A stretch of 64,000 nucleotides of DNA from Flavobacteriales bacterium (GTDB lineage: Bacteria; Bacteroidota; Bacteroidia; Flavobacteriales; Flavobacteriaceae), in the NCBI GenBank assembly GCA_017303755.1, contig JAFLBS010000011.1:1-64000 (forward strand), given 5' to 3'. A program made the translations under genes and the position numbers. A model generated the notes under the pieces. The model saw nothing but the letters and a program-made list of their open reading frames with translations. It had not been told where the DNA came from and searched no databases. Numbering within the stretch: position 1 is the stretch's first letter; every line of letters starts with the position of its first letter. Shown piece by piece: positions 13,080 to 20,916 of this stretch.

Positions 13080-13451
13080 AAGCTGTAATTATTTTAACAA
13101 TCGTTTTATTTTTTCTTATGTTAGTGAGTTGTATCCATTTTGGATAACAACTGGCAAATTTATATTGGCATAATCCATAAACATTATTTTTTCTACAAAA
13201 CCGCATTTAAACTCGATAAAGTGTATCTTTAATGTCGTTTATCGAGGTATTTTGCCTCAAAAATTTCGATTTTGTCAAACTTTATCCACAATTTTTTGTT
13301 AATAAATCTTCACCAAAACTATAAACCTTTTTGACATGACCAAAATAAATTATCGATAAAATGCAAAAAATAGTGGTTTAAACGCTTTTTTTGTTATTTA
13401 TATATATAAAATCTTACAAAAATTATCATTTCTAAAATTTGTTAAAGAAAT
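13080..13451. other. AT-rich divergent intergenic region with inverted repeats
   Basis: This 372-nt spacer separates the divergently transcribed giant adhesin and SixA-like genes. It holds no convincing ORF. It contains a perfect 9-bp inverted repeat (CTCGATAAA at 13212-13220 and TTTATCGAG at 13238-13246, 17-nt loop), a small GAGG/CCTC hairpin at 13244-13258, and a 10-bp palindrome TTATCGATAA at 13350-13359 that shares the ATCGA core with the first repeat. A regulator-binding role is possible but unproven. No complete TTG-N19-TAnnTTTG promoter is visible for either gene. Confidence 0.5.
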
Positions 13452-13934
13452 ATGAAGAAAATTGTTTTAATCCGTCATGGGAAATCATCTTGGGATTTAC
13501 CCGTTATCGATCATGATCGTCAATTGACGAAAAAAGGTATCGAAAACTCCATCAAAATAGCGATAGAATCCATGCAGTTTATCGATTCAAAAAGTACAAT
13601 CTGGAGTAGTTCTGCTCAACGCGCTTTTCAAACCGCTTGCCTTATAGTTGACAACTGGAAATTGCCACTTTCATCAATAATTGTAAAAAAGGATTTGTAT
13701 ACTTTCAATAGTCACCAACTTGAACAAATTGTTAAATCTTGCCCAAATGAGTGTGAAAGCCTAATTCTTTTTGGACATAACAATGCTATTACAGATTTTG
13801 TTAATAAATTTGGAGATATTTTTATTGATAACGTACCCACTTCAGGATTTGTTTCGATTATTTTTGAAACCAACAGTTGGTCGTCAATAACCAAAGGTAA
13901 AACCAACAAAATTTTAGTGCCAAGAGAGATATAA
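13452..13934 (+). CDS. Histidine phosphatase family protein, SixA-like
   Basis: A 160-residue single-domain member of the histidine phosphatase (phosphoglycerate mutase-like) superfamily. The catalytic RHG motif is at residues 8-10 (LIRHGKSSW), as in SixA phosphohistidine phosphatases, and the second catalytic histidine is probably H109 in ILFGHNNAITDF. SixA proteins remove phosphate from phosphohistidine, for example on HPt domains or the nitrogen PTS; the substrate here is unknown. There is no signal peptide, so it is cytoplasmic. Only 2 nt separate its stop from the PPK1 start, so it is co-transcribed with polyphosphate kinase, whose intermediate is also a phosphohistidine. That context link is suggestive only. 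Confidence 0.85.
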   Translation: MKKIVLIRHGKSSWDLPVIDHDRQLTKKGIENSIKIAIESMQFIDSKSTIWSSSAQRAFQTACLIVDNWKLPLSSIIVKKDLYTFNSHQLEQIVKSCPNECESLILFGHNNAITDFVNKFGDIFIDNVPTSGFVSIIFETNSWSSITKGKTNKILVPREI

Positions 13935-13936
13935 CT

Positions 13937-16048
13937 ATGAGTTCAGATCCAAAATACCGTTACATTGATAGAGAGAAAAGTTGGTTAGCATTTAACGCTC
14001 GTGTACTCCAAGAAGCCGCCGATGAAACCGTGCCTTTACTTGATCGTTTGCGCTTTTTAGGAATTTTTTCTAACAATTTAGATGAGTTTTTTCGAGTGCG
14101 TTTCGCTGCCATTCGTCGTTTGAGTCTTAGTGGTGAATCAGGTGAAAAACAATTGGGCGGAATTTCAGCCGAACAACTCCTGAAAGACATTACTGAAATC
14201 GTAATCAAACAACAATCAGAAAGTTTACGTGTGCTTGAAATTATTGAAAGTAAACTTCGAGAAAAAGACATCATTATTGTAAATGAATCCGAACTCGACC
14301 CAGAGCACGAGCAATTTGTAAAGGATTTTTTCATCCAAAAAGTAAGTCCAGAATTGGTTACCATTATCTTAAATGACTTGGCCGAATTTCCTCTTTTAAA
14401 AGACACTTCGGGTTATCTCGCCATCAAACTGGTCATGAAACCACAAGAAAAATCTAAAGTTCTGGGCTTGGTAAAACCCAAAAAAGAAATCCGCTACGCA
14501 CTCATCGAAATGCCCAAAAACATCAATCGTATTGTTGAACTTCCCAATAAAGACTGGAAACAATACATCATGTTACTTGACGATGTGATTCGGTATAACT
14601 TAAGCAGCATCTTCAATATTTTTGATTACGAAAGTATTTCGGCTCACATGATTAAAATCACCCGTGATGCGCAGCTCGACATCGATAGCGACATGAGCAA
14701 AAGTATGCTCCAGAAAATTGCAACCTCTGTAAAAGACAGAAGAATAGGTGAACCCGTTCGATTCGTTTACGATAAAAAAATGGAGAAAGACACGCTCACG
14801 TTCTTCCTAGATCGTATGCATATCGACAAAACCGATAGTATCATTCCTGGCGGACGTTACCACAACCGTCGCGATTATATGAATTTCCCAAACCTCGGCC
14901 GATTTGATTTATTATATCAACAAAAGCAACCCTTGCCCGTAAAAGGTCTTTCGCTCGAAGGCAGTATTCTCAACAAAATTGCTCAAAAAGATTACCTAAT
15001 TTCGGCTCCATATCAAACGTTTTCCTACTTAATAAAGTTCCTTCGTGAAGCCGCTTTAGATCCAAAAGTGACTTCTATAAAAATTACTTTGTATCGTTTG
15101 GCCAAAAACTCACAAATCATCAGTTCGCTCATCAATGCAGCCAAAAATGGGAAACGAGTTATCGTGCAAATCGAACTCCAAGCGCGTTTTGACGAAGCCA
15201 GCAACATTTCCTATGCCGAACAAATGCAACAGGAAGGAATTGAACTTATTTTCGGAATCAAAGGACTAAAAGTACACAGTAAAATTTGCGTTATTGAAAG
15301 AACTGAAAACGATAAAATCAAGCGCTACGGATTCATATCTACTGGAAATTTCAACGAATCAACAGCCAAAATTTATACGGATGTTACGTTATTTACCAGT
15401 CACCAACAAATTCTCAAAGACATTAATAAAATCTTTGAGTTTTTCGATGTAAACTATCGTCTTCACCGTTACAAACACCTAATTGTTTCGCCTCATTATA
15501 CACGTTCTAAAATGTATAAACTCATTGACCGCGAAATTCTAAATGCTCAAGTGGGAAATAATGCTTACATTAACCTGAAAATGAATAGTTTATCTGATTT
15601 TGATATGATCGATAAACTGTATGATGCGAGTAACGCCGGAGTGAAAATCAAATTGCAAGTACGCGGAATTTGCTCTCTTATTCCAGGTGTAAAAGGCATG
15701 AGCGAAAACATCGAAGCTATTAGTATCGTCGATAATTTTCTCGAACATTCGCGTATTTTCATCTTCTGCAATAACGATGATCCCGATGTTTATATTTCGT
15801 CAGCCGATTTCATGACACGCAATCTCGATGGTCGAGTAGAAGTAACCTGTCCAATTTATGATGAAGAAATCAAACAACACCTAATTGATAATTTCAATGT
15901 GGGTTGGAAAGGTAACGTAAAAGCGCGCTATCACTCCGAAAAATTAGACAACAAATACCGAGTTCGTAAAGAAAATGAACCTATTTTCAGAGCTCAACTC
16001 GAAACCTATAATTTCTATAAAAACAGTTTGAATGATGAAAATGAGTAA
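13937..16048 (+). CDS. ppk1: Polyphosphate kinase 1
   Basis: This enzyme makes inorganic polyphosphate from ATP and can run in reverse. The protein is 703 residues, the usual length for PPK1, and collinear with the family: an N-terminal domain starting YIDREKSWLAFNARVLQEA, with NNLDEFFRVR near residue 50, a central head domain, and two C-terminal PLD-like catalytic domains. The autophosphorylated histidine is probably H447 in GLKVHSKICVI. No residues appear to be missing. It sits 2 nt after the SixA-like gene and about 340 nt before a short Ppx, so synthesis and breakdown genes of polyphosphate are neighbours. Cytoplasmic or membrane-associated. Confidence 0.95.
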   Translation: MSSDPKYRYIDREKSWLAFNARVLQEAADETVPLLDRLRFLGIFSNNLDEFFRVRFAAIRRLSLSGESGEKQLGGISAEQLLKDITEIVIKQQSESLRVLEIIESKLREKDIIIVNESELDPEHEQFVKDFFIQKVSPELVTIILNDLAEFPLLKDTSGYLAIKLVMKPQEKSKVLGLVKPKKEIRYALIEMPKNINRIVELPNKDWKQYIMLLDDVIRYNLSSIFNIFDYESISAHMIKITRDAQLDIDSDMSKSMLQKIATSVKDRRIGEPVRFVYDKKMEKDTLTFFLDRMHIDKTDSIIPGGRYHNRRDYMNFPNLGRFDLLYQQKQPLPVKGLSLEGSILNKIAQKDYLISAPYQTFSYLIKFLREAALDPKVTSIKITLYRLAKNSQIISSLINAAKNGKRVIVQIELQARFDEASNISYAEQMQQEGIELIFGIKGLKVHSKICVIERTENDKIKRYGFISTGNFNESTAKIYTDVTLFTSHQQILKDINKIFEFFDVNYRLHRYKHLIVSPHYTRSKMYKLIDREILNAQVGNNAYINLKMNSLSDFDMIDKLYDASNAGVKIKLQVRGICSLIPGVKGMSENIEAISIVDNFLEHSRIFIFCNNDDPDVYISSADFMTRNLDGRVEVTCPIYDEEIKQHLIDNFNVGWKGNVKARYHSEKLDNKYRVRKENEPIFRAQLETYNFYKNSLNDENE

Positions 16049-16204
16049 AACTTTTATGTGCCTAATCCAGCTTTTCGTTCCAATCTTTTAGTCACAAAGT
16101 GGTTTTTGTAAAGGCCAAAAAGAGCTTCTTCCAGTCGCTTTTTTGCCCTAACAAAAACACACTTTCTTCCCAAAAGGATTTCCACTACAATCTGGGGCAG
16201 AATC

Positions 16205-16253
16205 CAGAAAGCAGAAGGCAGAAGACAGAAGGCAGAAGGCAGAAAGTACAGAA
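16205..16253. repeat. Heptanucleotide array (CAGAAGG-like)
   Basis: CAGAA recurs at 16205, 16212, 16219, 16226, 16233 and 16240, an exact 7-bp period, with one extra copy at 16249. The spacer bases are mostly GG or GA. It lies in non-coding sequence. No other copy was noticed in the window. Confidence 0.85.
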
Positions 16254-16281
16254 CATATAACATAATAAATAATCATATAAT

Positions 16282-16320
16282 CTTACAGTCTTACAATCTT
16301 ACAATCTAAGAAGTCTAATA
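16282..16320. repeat. Octanucleotide array (CTTACAAT / TCTAAGAA)
   Basis: CTTACA occurs at 16282, 16290 and 16298, an 8-bp period, and runs into ATCTAAGAAGTCTAA (16304-16318). That same 15-mer occurs exactly, in reverse orientation, at 17309-17323, so inverted copies flank the ppx gene. Related octamers also occur near 49311-49347. Confidence 0.8.
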
Positions 16321-16339
16321 ATAAAACAATTAAAAAGAA

Positions 16340-16382
16340 ACTCAGTCACTCAGTAACTCAGCTACTCAGTAACTCAGCCACT
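16340..16382 (+). repeat. Octanucleotide array ACTCAGNN in the ppx leader
   Basis: ACTCAG starts at 16340, 16348, 16356, 16364 and 16372 (period 8), and the array stops eight bases before the ppx ATG. The same family occupies the leader of kdsB (20055-20092). Confidence 0.85.
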
Positions 16383-16389
16383 AAAAAAA

Positions 16390-17280
16390 ATGATTACAAT
16401 CAAAAAATACGCAGCCATCGACATCGGATCCAATGCCATGCGATTGCTCATTACCAATATAGTCGAACAAAAAGATAAAGAAACACAGTTCAACAAAAGT
16501 GCTCTGATTCGTGTGCCAATTCGTCTCGGTCAAGATGCGTTTACAGTCGGCGAAATCTCAGATGAAAACATCGACAGAATGGTCGACGCCATGCGAGCTT
16601 TCCAACTTTTAATGAAGGTCTACAAAGTAGAAAAATACAAAGCCTGCGCCACTTCAGCCATGCGTGAAGCCTACAACGGTAAAGAAGTTACCGAAATAAT
16701 CCGCGAAAGATCAGAAATCGACATCGAAATCATCGACGGTAAAAACGAAGCAGCCATCATCGCATCTTCCGATTTACATTCCTTTATTAATAGTGATAAA
16801 AACTATTTGTATGTTGACGTTGGCGGTGGAAGCACCGAATTCTCCTTGTTCTCCGACGGAAAAATGGTTGCCGCCAAATCCTTCAAAAACGGAACCGTTC
16901 GTTTACTTAATAATATGGTCAACGACGTCGTGTGGGAAGAAATCGAAAAATGGATCAAAACCACTACCGAAGGTTACGACGATATTATCCTTATTGGTTC
17001 AGGTGGAAACATCAATAAATTATTCAAATTATCAGGCAAACAACAAGACAAACCGCTGTCGTATTTGTACTTGAATTCGCAATTCCAATACCTCAATTCT
17101 CTCACTTATGAGCAACGCATCGCCGAACTCGGATTAAACACTGACCGCGCCGACGTAATCATTCCAGCCACAAAAATCTACTTAAATGCCATGAAATGGA
17201 GTCGCGCAACTAAAATTTTCGTTCCAAAAATCGGACTTTCAGATGGTATTGTTAAAGCAATGTATAATGGAACGATTTAG
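16390..17280 (+). CDS. ppx: Short exopolyphosphatase (Ppx/GppA family)
   Basis: A predicted exopolyphosphatase that removes terminal phosphates from polyphosphate; a pppGpp phosphatase role is possible in this family. The 296-residue protein shows the two ASKHA-fold signatures: AAIDIGSNAMRLL at 9-20 (DIGSN at 11-15) and YVDVGGGSTEFSLF at about 140-153. It lacks the C-terminal HD-like domains of E. coli Ppx (about 500 residues), as do many short bacterial forms, so this is not truncation. It follows ppk1 on the same strand after a 341-nt repeat-rich spacer, so it may have its own promoter. The ATG follows an A-rich run, normal for this group. Confidence 0.88.
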   Translation: MITIKKYAAIDIGSNAMRLLITNIVEQKDKETQFNKSALIRVPIRLGQDAFTVGEISDENIDRMVDAMRAFQLLMKVYKVEKYKACATSAMREAYNGKEVTEIIRERSEIDIEIIDGKNEAAIIASSDLHSFINSDKNYLYVDVGGGSTEFSLFSDGKMVAAKSFKNGTVRLLNNMVNDVVWEEIEKWIKTTTEGYDDIILIGSGGNINKLFKLSGKQQDKPLSYLYLNSQFQYLNSLTYEQRIAELGLNTDRADVIIPATKIYLNAMKWSRATKIFVPKIGLSDGIVKAMYNGTI

Positions 17281-17308
17281 TTTTGGATTGTTTGATTGTA
17301 AGACTTGC

Positions 17309-17374
17309 TTAGACTTCTTAGATTTTTAGATTGCCATTGACATTGCCATTGCCATTGATATTGTAATTGCCATT
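17309..17374. repeat. Inverted copy of ATCTAAGAAGTCTAA followed by an ATTGNN hexamer array
   Basis: 17309-17323 is the exact reverse complement of 16304-16318. Directly after it, ATTG occurs at 17330, 17336, 17342, 17348, 17354, 17360 and 17366, a perfect 6-bp period. A longer array of the same hexamer lies upstream of rnpB (48861-48926). Beyond it, CTTTGTG occurs three times at 17387-17412, followed by GGTTAAA. Confidence 0.85.
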
Positions 17375-17450
17375 TTTCTTTATGAACTTTGTGCCCTCTT
17401 TGTGTCTTTGTGGTTAAAAAAAAATCGTACTTTGCGGTTAAATATACATC

Positions 17451-18875
17451 GTGTCTTCTAAAAATTTCTATTCCATACTTTCTAAAAACTTCCCATTTAA
17501 TCCTACGATTAAACAGGATGCTTTTTTTCAGAAAATTGCCGCCTTCATTACCAATACCAACAACGATGCTATTTTCGTACTAAAAGGCTACGCCGGAACC
17601 GGAAAAACCACAGTCATTTCAACTATTGTCAATCATCTCATCGACATCAATAAAAAATACGTTTTACTGGCACCAACAGGTCGTGCCGCCAAAGTAATTG
17701 CTAATTATTCCAATAAACCCGCATTCACCATTCATAAAAAAATCTACTTTCCCAAAAAATCGAGTGGTGGTGGAGTGGCATTTACCATGCAACAAAACAA
17801 GCACAAAAACACCATTTTCATAGTCGATGAAGCTTCCATGATTTCGGATGTTGCTGCAGAAAGTAAGATGTACGAAAACGGTTCACTTCTCGACGATTTA
17901 ATCTCCTATATATATAGTGGTGAAAATTGCAAAATGATTTTACTAGGTGATACAGCTCAATTACCGCCCGTAAACCTTGATATTTCGCCAGCATTAAACA
18001 CCGAAACACTCGAACTTAACTACGATAAAAAAATTGATTGGATCGAACTCGATGAAGTTATGCGTCAGGAATTAAATTCGGGAATACTATACAATGCCAC
18101 TGAGTTACGCGAACTTTTAAAAGAAAACTTCATCACCGATTTTCAATTCAAACTCAGAGGTTTTAAAGACATCATTCGCCTCACCGATGGTTACGACATT
18201 CAAGATGCGATCAACCAAGCGTACAGTAATTATTCGATTGAAGATACTGCCTTTATTGTGCGTTCCAACAAACGCGCCAATCAGTACAATGAACAAATTC
18301 GGATGAAAATTCTGGATAAAGAAAGCGATTTGTCAACGGGCGATTTTCTTATGGTTGTTAAGAATAATTATTTTTGGCTTAAAGAAAAAGACGAAGCAGG
18401 TTTTATTGCTAATGGCGACATCATCGAAGTATTGGAAATCTTTTCTTTCAAAGAATTATACGGATTCAATTTTGCCAAAGTAAAAATCAGAATGGTCGAT
18501 TATCCCAACCAAATCCCGTTTGAAACAGTTCTAATTTTGGATACGATTAAAAGCGAAGCTCCATCATTAACCTACGAACAATCCAATCAATTGTACGAAG
18601 AAGTGATGAAAGATTACGAACATCTGACTTCCAAATACGCTAAATTTCAAAAAGTAAAAGAAAACGAATTCTTCAACGGTTTGCAAGTAAAATTTTCTTA
18701 CGCAATTACGTGTCACAAAAGTCAAGGCGGACAATGGAATACTGTTTTCATCGAACAACCGTATTTACCTGATGGAATTGACCGTGATTACATTCGCTGG
18801 TTATACACCGCAATGACCAGAGCCAAAGACAAATTGTATTTAATTGGTTTTAAAGACGAGAGTTTTGAAGAGTAA
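17451..18875 (+). CDS. RecD/UvrD-type ATP-dependent DNA helicase (AAA family ATPase)
   Basis: A superfamily 1 helicase of 474 residues, resembling a minimal RecD/RecD2 or exonuclease V alpha subunit. Walker A is GYAGTGKTT at 46-54, Walker B is FIVDEASM at about 122-129, motif III is LLGDTAQLPPV, and the C-terminus has the UvrD_C_2 signature ITCHKSQGGQW...YTAMTRAKDKLYLIGF. It has no nuclease domain and no RecBC neighbours, so it probably acts alone in DNA repair or replication restart. The start is a GTG at 17451; no in-frame ATG fits, since the conserved N-terminal residues begin right after it. The 5' side is full of ATTG and CTTTGTG repeats. Confidence 0.85.
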   Translation: MSSKNFYSILSKNFPFNPTIKQDAFFQKIAAFITNTNNDAIFVLKGYAGTGKTTVISTIVNHLIDINKKYVLLAPTGRAAKVIANYSNKPAFTIHKKIYFPKKSSGGGVAFTMQQNKHKNTIFIVDEASMISDVAAESKMYENGSLLDDLISYIYSGENCKMILLGDTAQLPPVNLDISPALNTETLELNYDKKIDWIELDEVMRQELNSGILYNATELRELLKENFITDFQFKLRGFKDIIRLTDGYDIQDAINQAYSNYSIEDTAFIVRSNKRANQYNEQIRMKILDKESDLSTGDFLMVVKNNYFWLKEKDEAGFIANGDIIEVLEIFSFKELYGFNFAKVKIRMVDYPNQIPFETVLILDTIKSEAPSLTYEQSNQLYEEVMKDYEHLTSKYAKFQKVKENEFFNGLQVKFSYAITCHKSQGGQWNTVFIEQPYLPDGIDRDYIRWLYTAMTRAKDKLYLIGFKDESFEE

Positions 18876-18885
18876 ATCATTTATA

Positions 18886-18908
18886 TCAATCTGCCTCAGC
18901 ATCGGACT
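18886..18908 (+). repeat. Partial copy of the DUF4126 gene 5' end
   Basis: These 23 bases, just after the helicase stop, match 19517-19539 inside the first codons of the DUF4126 gene with two mismatches (TCAATCTGCCT..GCATCGGACT in both). The similarity extends leftward over about 12 more bases with an indel. The two copies flank the VOC gene as a direct repeat. Confidence 0.7.
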
Positions 18909-18997
18909 TAGCCCATCAAATATTCATAAAGAAAAATGCTTCGCTCATACCGCCAGACTTTGCAGATTTTTTTATATTTTAGCATAAACAATATAAC

Positions 18998-19426
18998 ATG
19001 GCACTAATCAATCCACACATAAACTACAACGGAAATGCCGAAGAAGCATTTACTTTTTACAAATCCGTTTTTGGCGGTGAATTTTCAAAACTAGTTCGTT
19101 TAAAAGATTTAGAAAGTCCTGAATTTCCTATTGATCAAAAAGATGCCAATAAAATAATGCACATTGCTTTACCAATTGGTAACAATACATTAATGGCAAA
19201 CGATGTTCCAGAAAGTATGGGAACAGTCAATGAAAACGAAAACAGATCTAAAATAGCAATCTCTGCAGAAAGTAGAGAAGAAGCTGACAAATTATTCAAC
19301 GGACTTTCTGCTGGCGGAACTGTTGAATTTCCTATTCAGGATAGTCCTTGGGGTTCTTATTTTGGTATGTTTAGAGATAAATATGGTATTGAATGGATGA
19401 TAGATTATGATTTGAATTCTAAATAG
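18998..19426 (+). CDS. VOC family (PhnB-like) protein
   Basis: A 142-residue protein of the vicinal oxygen chelate superfamily, PhnB subgroup, with the typical start INPHINYNGNAEEAFTFYKS and later GNNTLMANDVP and WGSYFGMFRDKYGIEWMI. PhnB-like proteins are often called glyoxalase-like or 3-demethylubiquinone methyltransferase-like from structure, but their reactions are mostly unknown. Cytoplasmic, no signal peptide. The gene is flanked by a short direct repeat of DUF4126 sequence (18886 and 19517), which suggests it was inserted or that the DUF4126 5' end was duplicated. Function cannot be assigned beyond the fold. Confidence 0.85.
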   Translation: MALINPHINYNGNAEEAFTFYKSVFGGEFSKLVRLKDLESPEFPIDQKDANKIMHIALPIGNNTLMANDVPESMGTVNENENRSKIAISAESREEADKLFNGLSAGGTVEFPIQDSPWGSYFGMFRDKYGIEWMIDYDLNSK

Positions 19427-19495
19427 AAAATTAAATCTATTTTTTTATTTTACTAAAACGGCCCAACTTTTGAAATCATCTTGAAAAAGTAATTA

Positions 19496-20053
19496 ATGAA
19501 CTTCGAAACCATTTTATCAATCTGCCTTGGCATCGGACTCGCTTCAGCTTCTGGGTTTAGAGTATTTCTTCCCGTTTTTGCTCTGAGTTTGGCATCGTAT
19601 TTTGGAGTCATTCCACTCAACGAAAGTTGGTCGTGGATTGGTGGTTTGCCTGCACTCATCAGTTTTGGAGCCGCTATGATTTTTGAAATTGGAGCGTATT
19701 ACATTCCGTTTGTGGATAATTTACTAGACACAATCGCGATTCCATTAGCAACTATAGCCGGATTTGTAGTCATGGCTTCCACTTTAGTAGATGTCGACCC
19801 AACAATAACTACTATTTTAGCTATAATTGCTGGTGGCGGAACTGCTTTAGCTACTCAAAGTTTAACTACAACGACACGTTTGGCTTCATCAGTAAAAACA
19901 GCTGGTGTCGGAAATCCAATCTTGTCAACCGCAGAAACTGGAACTGCCATTACGTTGAGTTCATTCGCAATATTTCTTCCAATAGTAGCCGTTATTTTAG
20001 TAGTTATTATCTTTGCACTAATCTACTGGATTTATAAAAAAATTAGAAAATAA
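19496..20053 (+). CDS. DUF4126 membrane protein
   Basis: A 185-residue integral membrane protein of the DUF4126 family, function unknown. The start [25 protein letters not shown] and the glycine-rich [14 protein letters not shown] segment are characteristic. Four or five hydrophobic spans are visible, with a last span at about 160-180 followed by a basic tail (KKIRK). It lies 69 nt after the VOC gene and 44 nt before kdsB on the same strand. Confidence 0.85.
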   Translation: MNFETILSICLGIGLASASGFRVFLPVFALSLASYFGVIPLNESWSWIGGLPALISFGAAMIFEIGAYYIPFVDNLLDTIAIPLATIAGFVVMASTLVDVDPTITTILAIIAGGGTALATQSLTTTTRLASSVKTAGVGNPILSTAETGTAITLSSFAIFLPIVAVILVVIIFALIYWIYKKIRK

Positions 20054-20054
20054 A

Positions 20055-20092
20055 ACTCAGTCACTCAGTTTCTAAGTCACTCAGCAACTCAA
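20055..20092 (+). repeat. ACTCAGNN octamer array in the kdsB leader
   Basis: ACTCAG or near matches start at 20055, 20063, 20071 (TCTAAG), 20079 and 20087 (ACTCAA), in exact 8-bp phase. The array begins two bases after the DUF4126 stop and ends about five bases before the kdsB ATG. It is the same family as the ppx leader array (16340-16382). Confidence 0.8.
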
Positions 20093-20097
20093 AGAAA

Positions 20098-20823
20098 ATG
20101 AAAACCATCGCCGTTATTCCCGCTCGCTACGCATCCACCCGTTTTCCAGCCAAACTCATGCAAGATTTAGGCGGAAAAACCGTCATTCTCAGAACGTATG
20201 AAGCAGCAAAAAACACCCAATTGTTTGACGATGTGTTTGTCGTAACCGATTCGGATTTGATTTTTAACGAAATAGTTTCCCATGGAGGAAAAGCCATCAT
20301 GTCAATCAAAGAGCATGAAAGTGGTAGCGATCGAATAGCCGAAGCGGTGCAAAATTTAGACGTTGATATTGTTGTGAATGTGCAAGGTGACGAACCATTC
20401 ATCAATGCTGAACCTTTGGCAAAAGTGATTGAAGTTTTCAAAAATGATATCGACAAGAAAGTAGATTTGGCTTCATTAATGCGTGAAATTTCCAATGAAG
20501 ACGAAATCAACAATCCGAACAATGTAAAAGTTGTGGTGGATCAAAACGGATTTGCATTGTACTTCTCACGTTCTGTGATTCCGTATCCACGAGAAAAAAA
20601 TGTAGGTGTTCGCTATTTTCAACACATCGGAATTTACGCTTTTCGCAAGCAAGCACTTTTAGATTTCTATTCTTTACCCATGAAATCACTTGAAGCTTCT
20701 GAAAAACTAGAACAATTGCGCTATTTAGAATTTGGTAAACGCATCAAAATGGTTGAAACTACTCATGTTGGAATCGGAATTGATACAGCCGAAGATTTGG
20801 AGAAAGCACGTAAAATGATATAA
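20098..20823 (+). CDS. kdsB: 3-deoxy-manno-octulosonate cytidylyltransferase
   Basis: KdsB activates Kdo with CTP to CMP-Kdo, the donor for the inner core of lipopolysaccharide. The 241-residue protein matches family length and shows [21 protein letters not shown] at the N-terminus (nucleotide binding), [12 protein letters not shown], and NVQGDEPFI at about 94-102. The conserved [11 protein letters not shown] and [13 protein letters not shown] segments follow. Cytoplasmic. The leader holds the octamer array described separately. A REP-like palindrome follows the gene. Confidence 0.95.
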   Translation: MKTIAVIPARYASTRFPAKLMQDLGGKTVILRTYEAAKNTQLFDDVFVVTDSDLIFNEIVSHGGKAIMSIKEHESGSDRIAEAVQNLDVDIVVNVQGDEPFINAEPLAKVIEVFKNDIDKKVDLASLMREISNEDEINNPNNVKVVVDQNGFALYFSRSVIPYPREKNVGVRYFQHIGIYAFRKQALLDFYSLPMKSLEASEKLEQLRYLEFGKRIKMVETTHVGIGIDTAEDLEKARKMI

Positions 20824-20830
20824 GTTGTTT

Positions 20831-20900
20831 TGTCATTTCGACGAAGGAGAAATCACACATACTTTTCAGATTATGAGATTTCTCCTTCGTCGAAATGACA
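20831..20900. repeat. REP-like palindrome, perfect 24-bp stem
   Basis: Arms 20831-20854 and 20877-20900 are exact reverse complements; the loop is 22 nt. The left arm starts TGTCATTTCGACGAAGGA and continues GAAATC. It sits between the convergent kdsB and ion-channel genes. There is no T run after either arm, so it is not a classical intrinsic terminator, though it could still stop or stabilise transcripts. From memory, similar palindromes with a TCATTTCGAC...GAGAAATC core are dispersed in Bacteroidota genomes. No second copy was noticed in this window. Confidence 0.85.
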
Positions 20901-20916
20901 AGTAGCAAAAGTCGTT

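Larger units (their letters stand above)
16049..16389. other. Intergenic region with three short-period repeat arrays
   Basis: This 341-nt spacer lies between ppk1 and ppx and has no supported gene. The first 150 nt are not recognised. Then follow three perfectly phased arrays: CAGAAGG-type, period 7, six units at 16205-16244; CTTACAAT/TCTAAGAA-type, period 8, at 16282-16320; and ACTCAGNN, period 8, five units at 16340-16379, ending a few bases before the ppx ATG. The short ORF that reads across the first array on the minus strand is an artefact of the repeat. Confidence 0.7.

Noticed and set aside
13021-13206. Minus-strand ORF overlapping the start of the giant gene
   Set aside because: It is in another frame across the signal-peptide codons and the spacer; no coding features.
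16054-16263. Minus-strand ORF of 69 codons
   Set aside because: Its sequence is created by the CAGAAGG array (LPSAFCLLPSAF repeats) and has no family features.
20831-20900. Ordinary intrinsic terminator
   Set aside because: The stem is 24 bp and no T run follows either arm, so it was called a REP-like palindrome instead.
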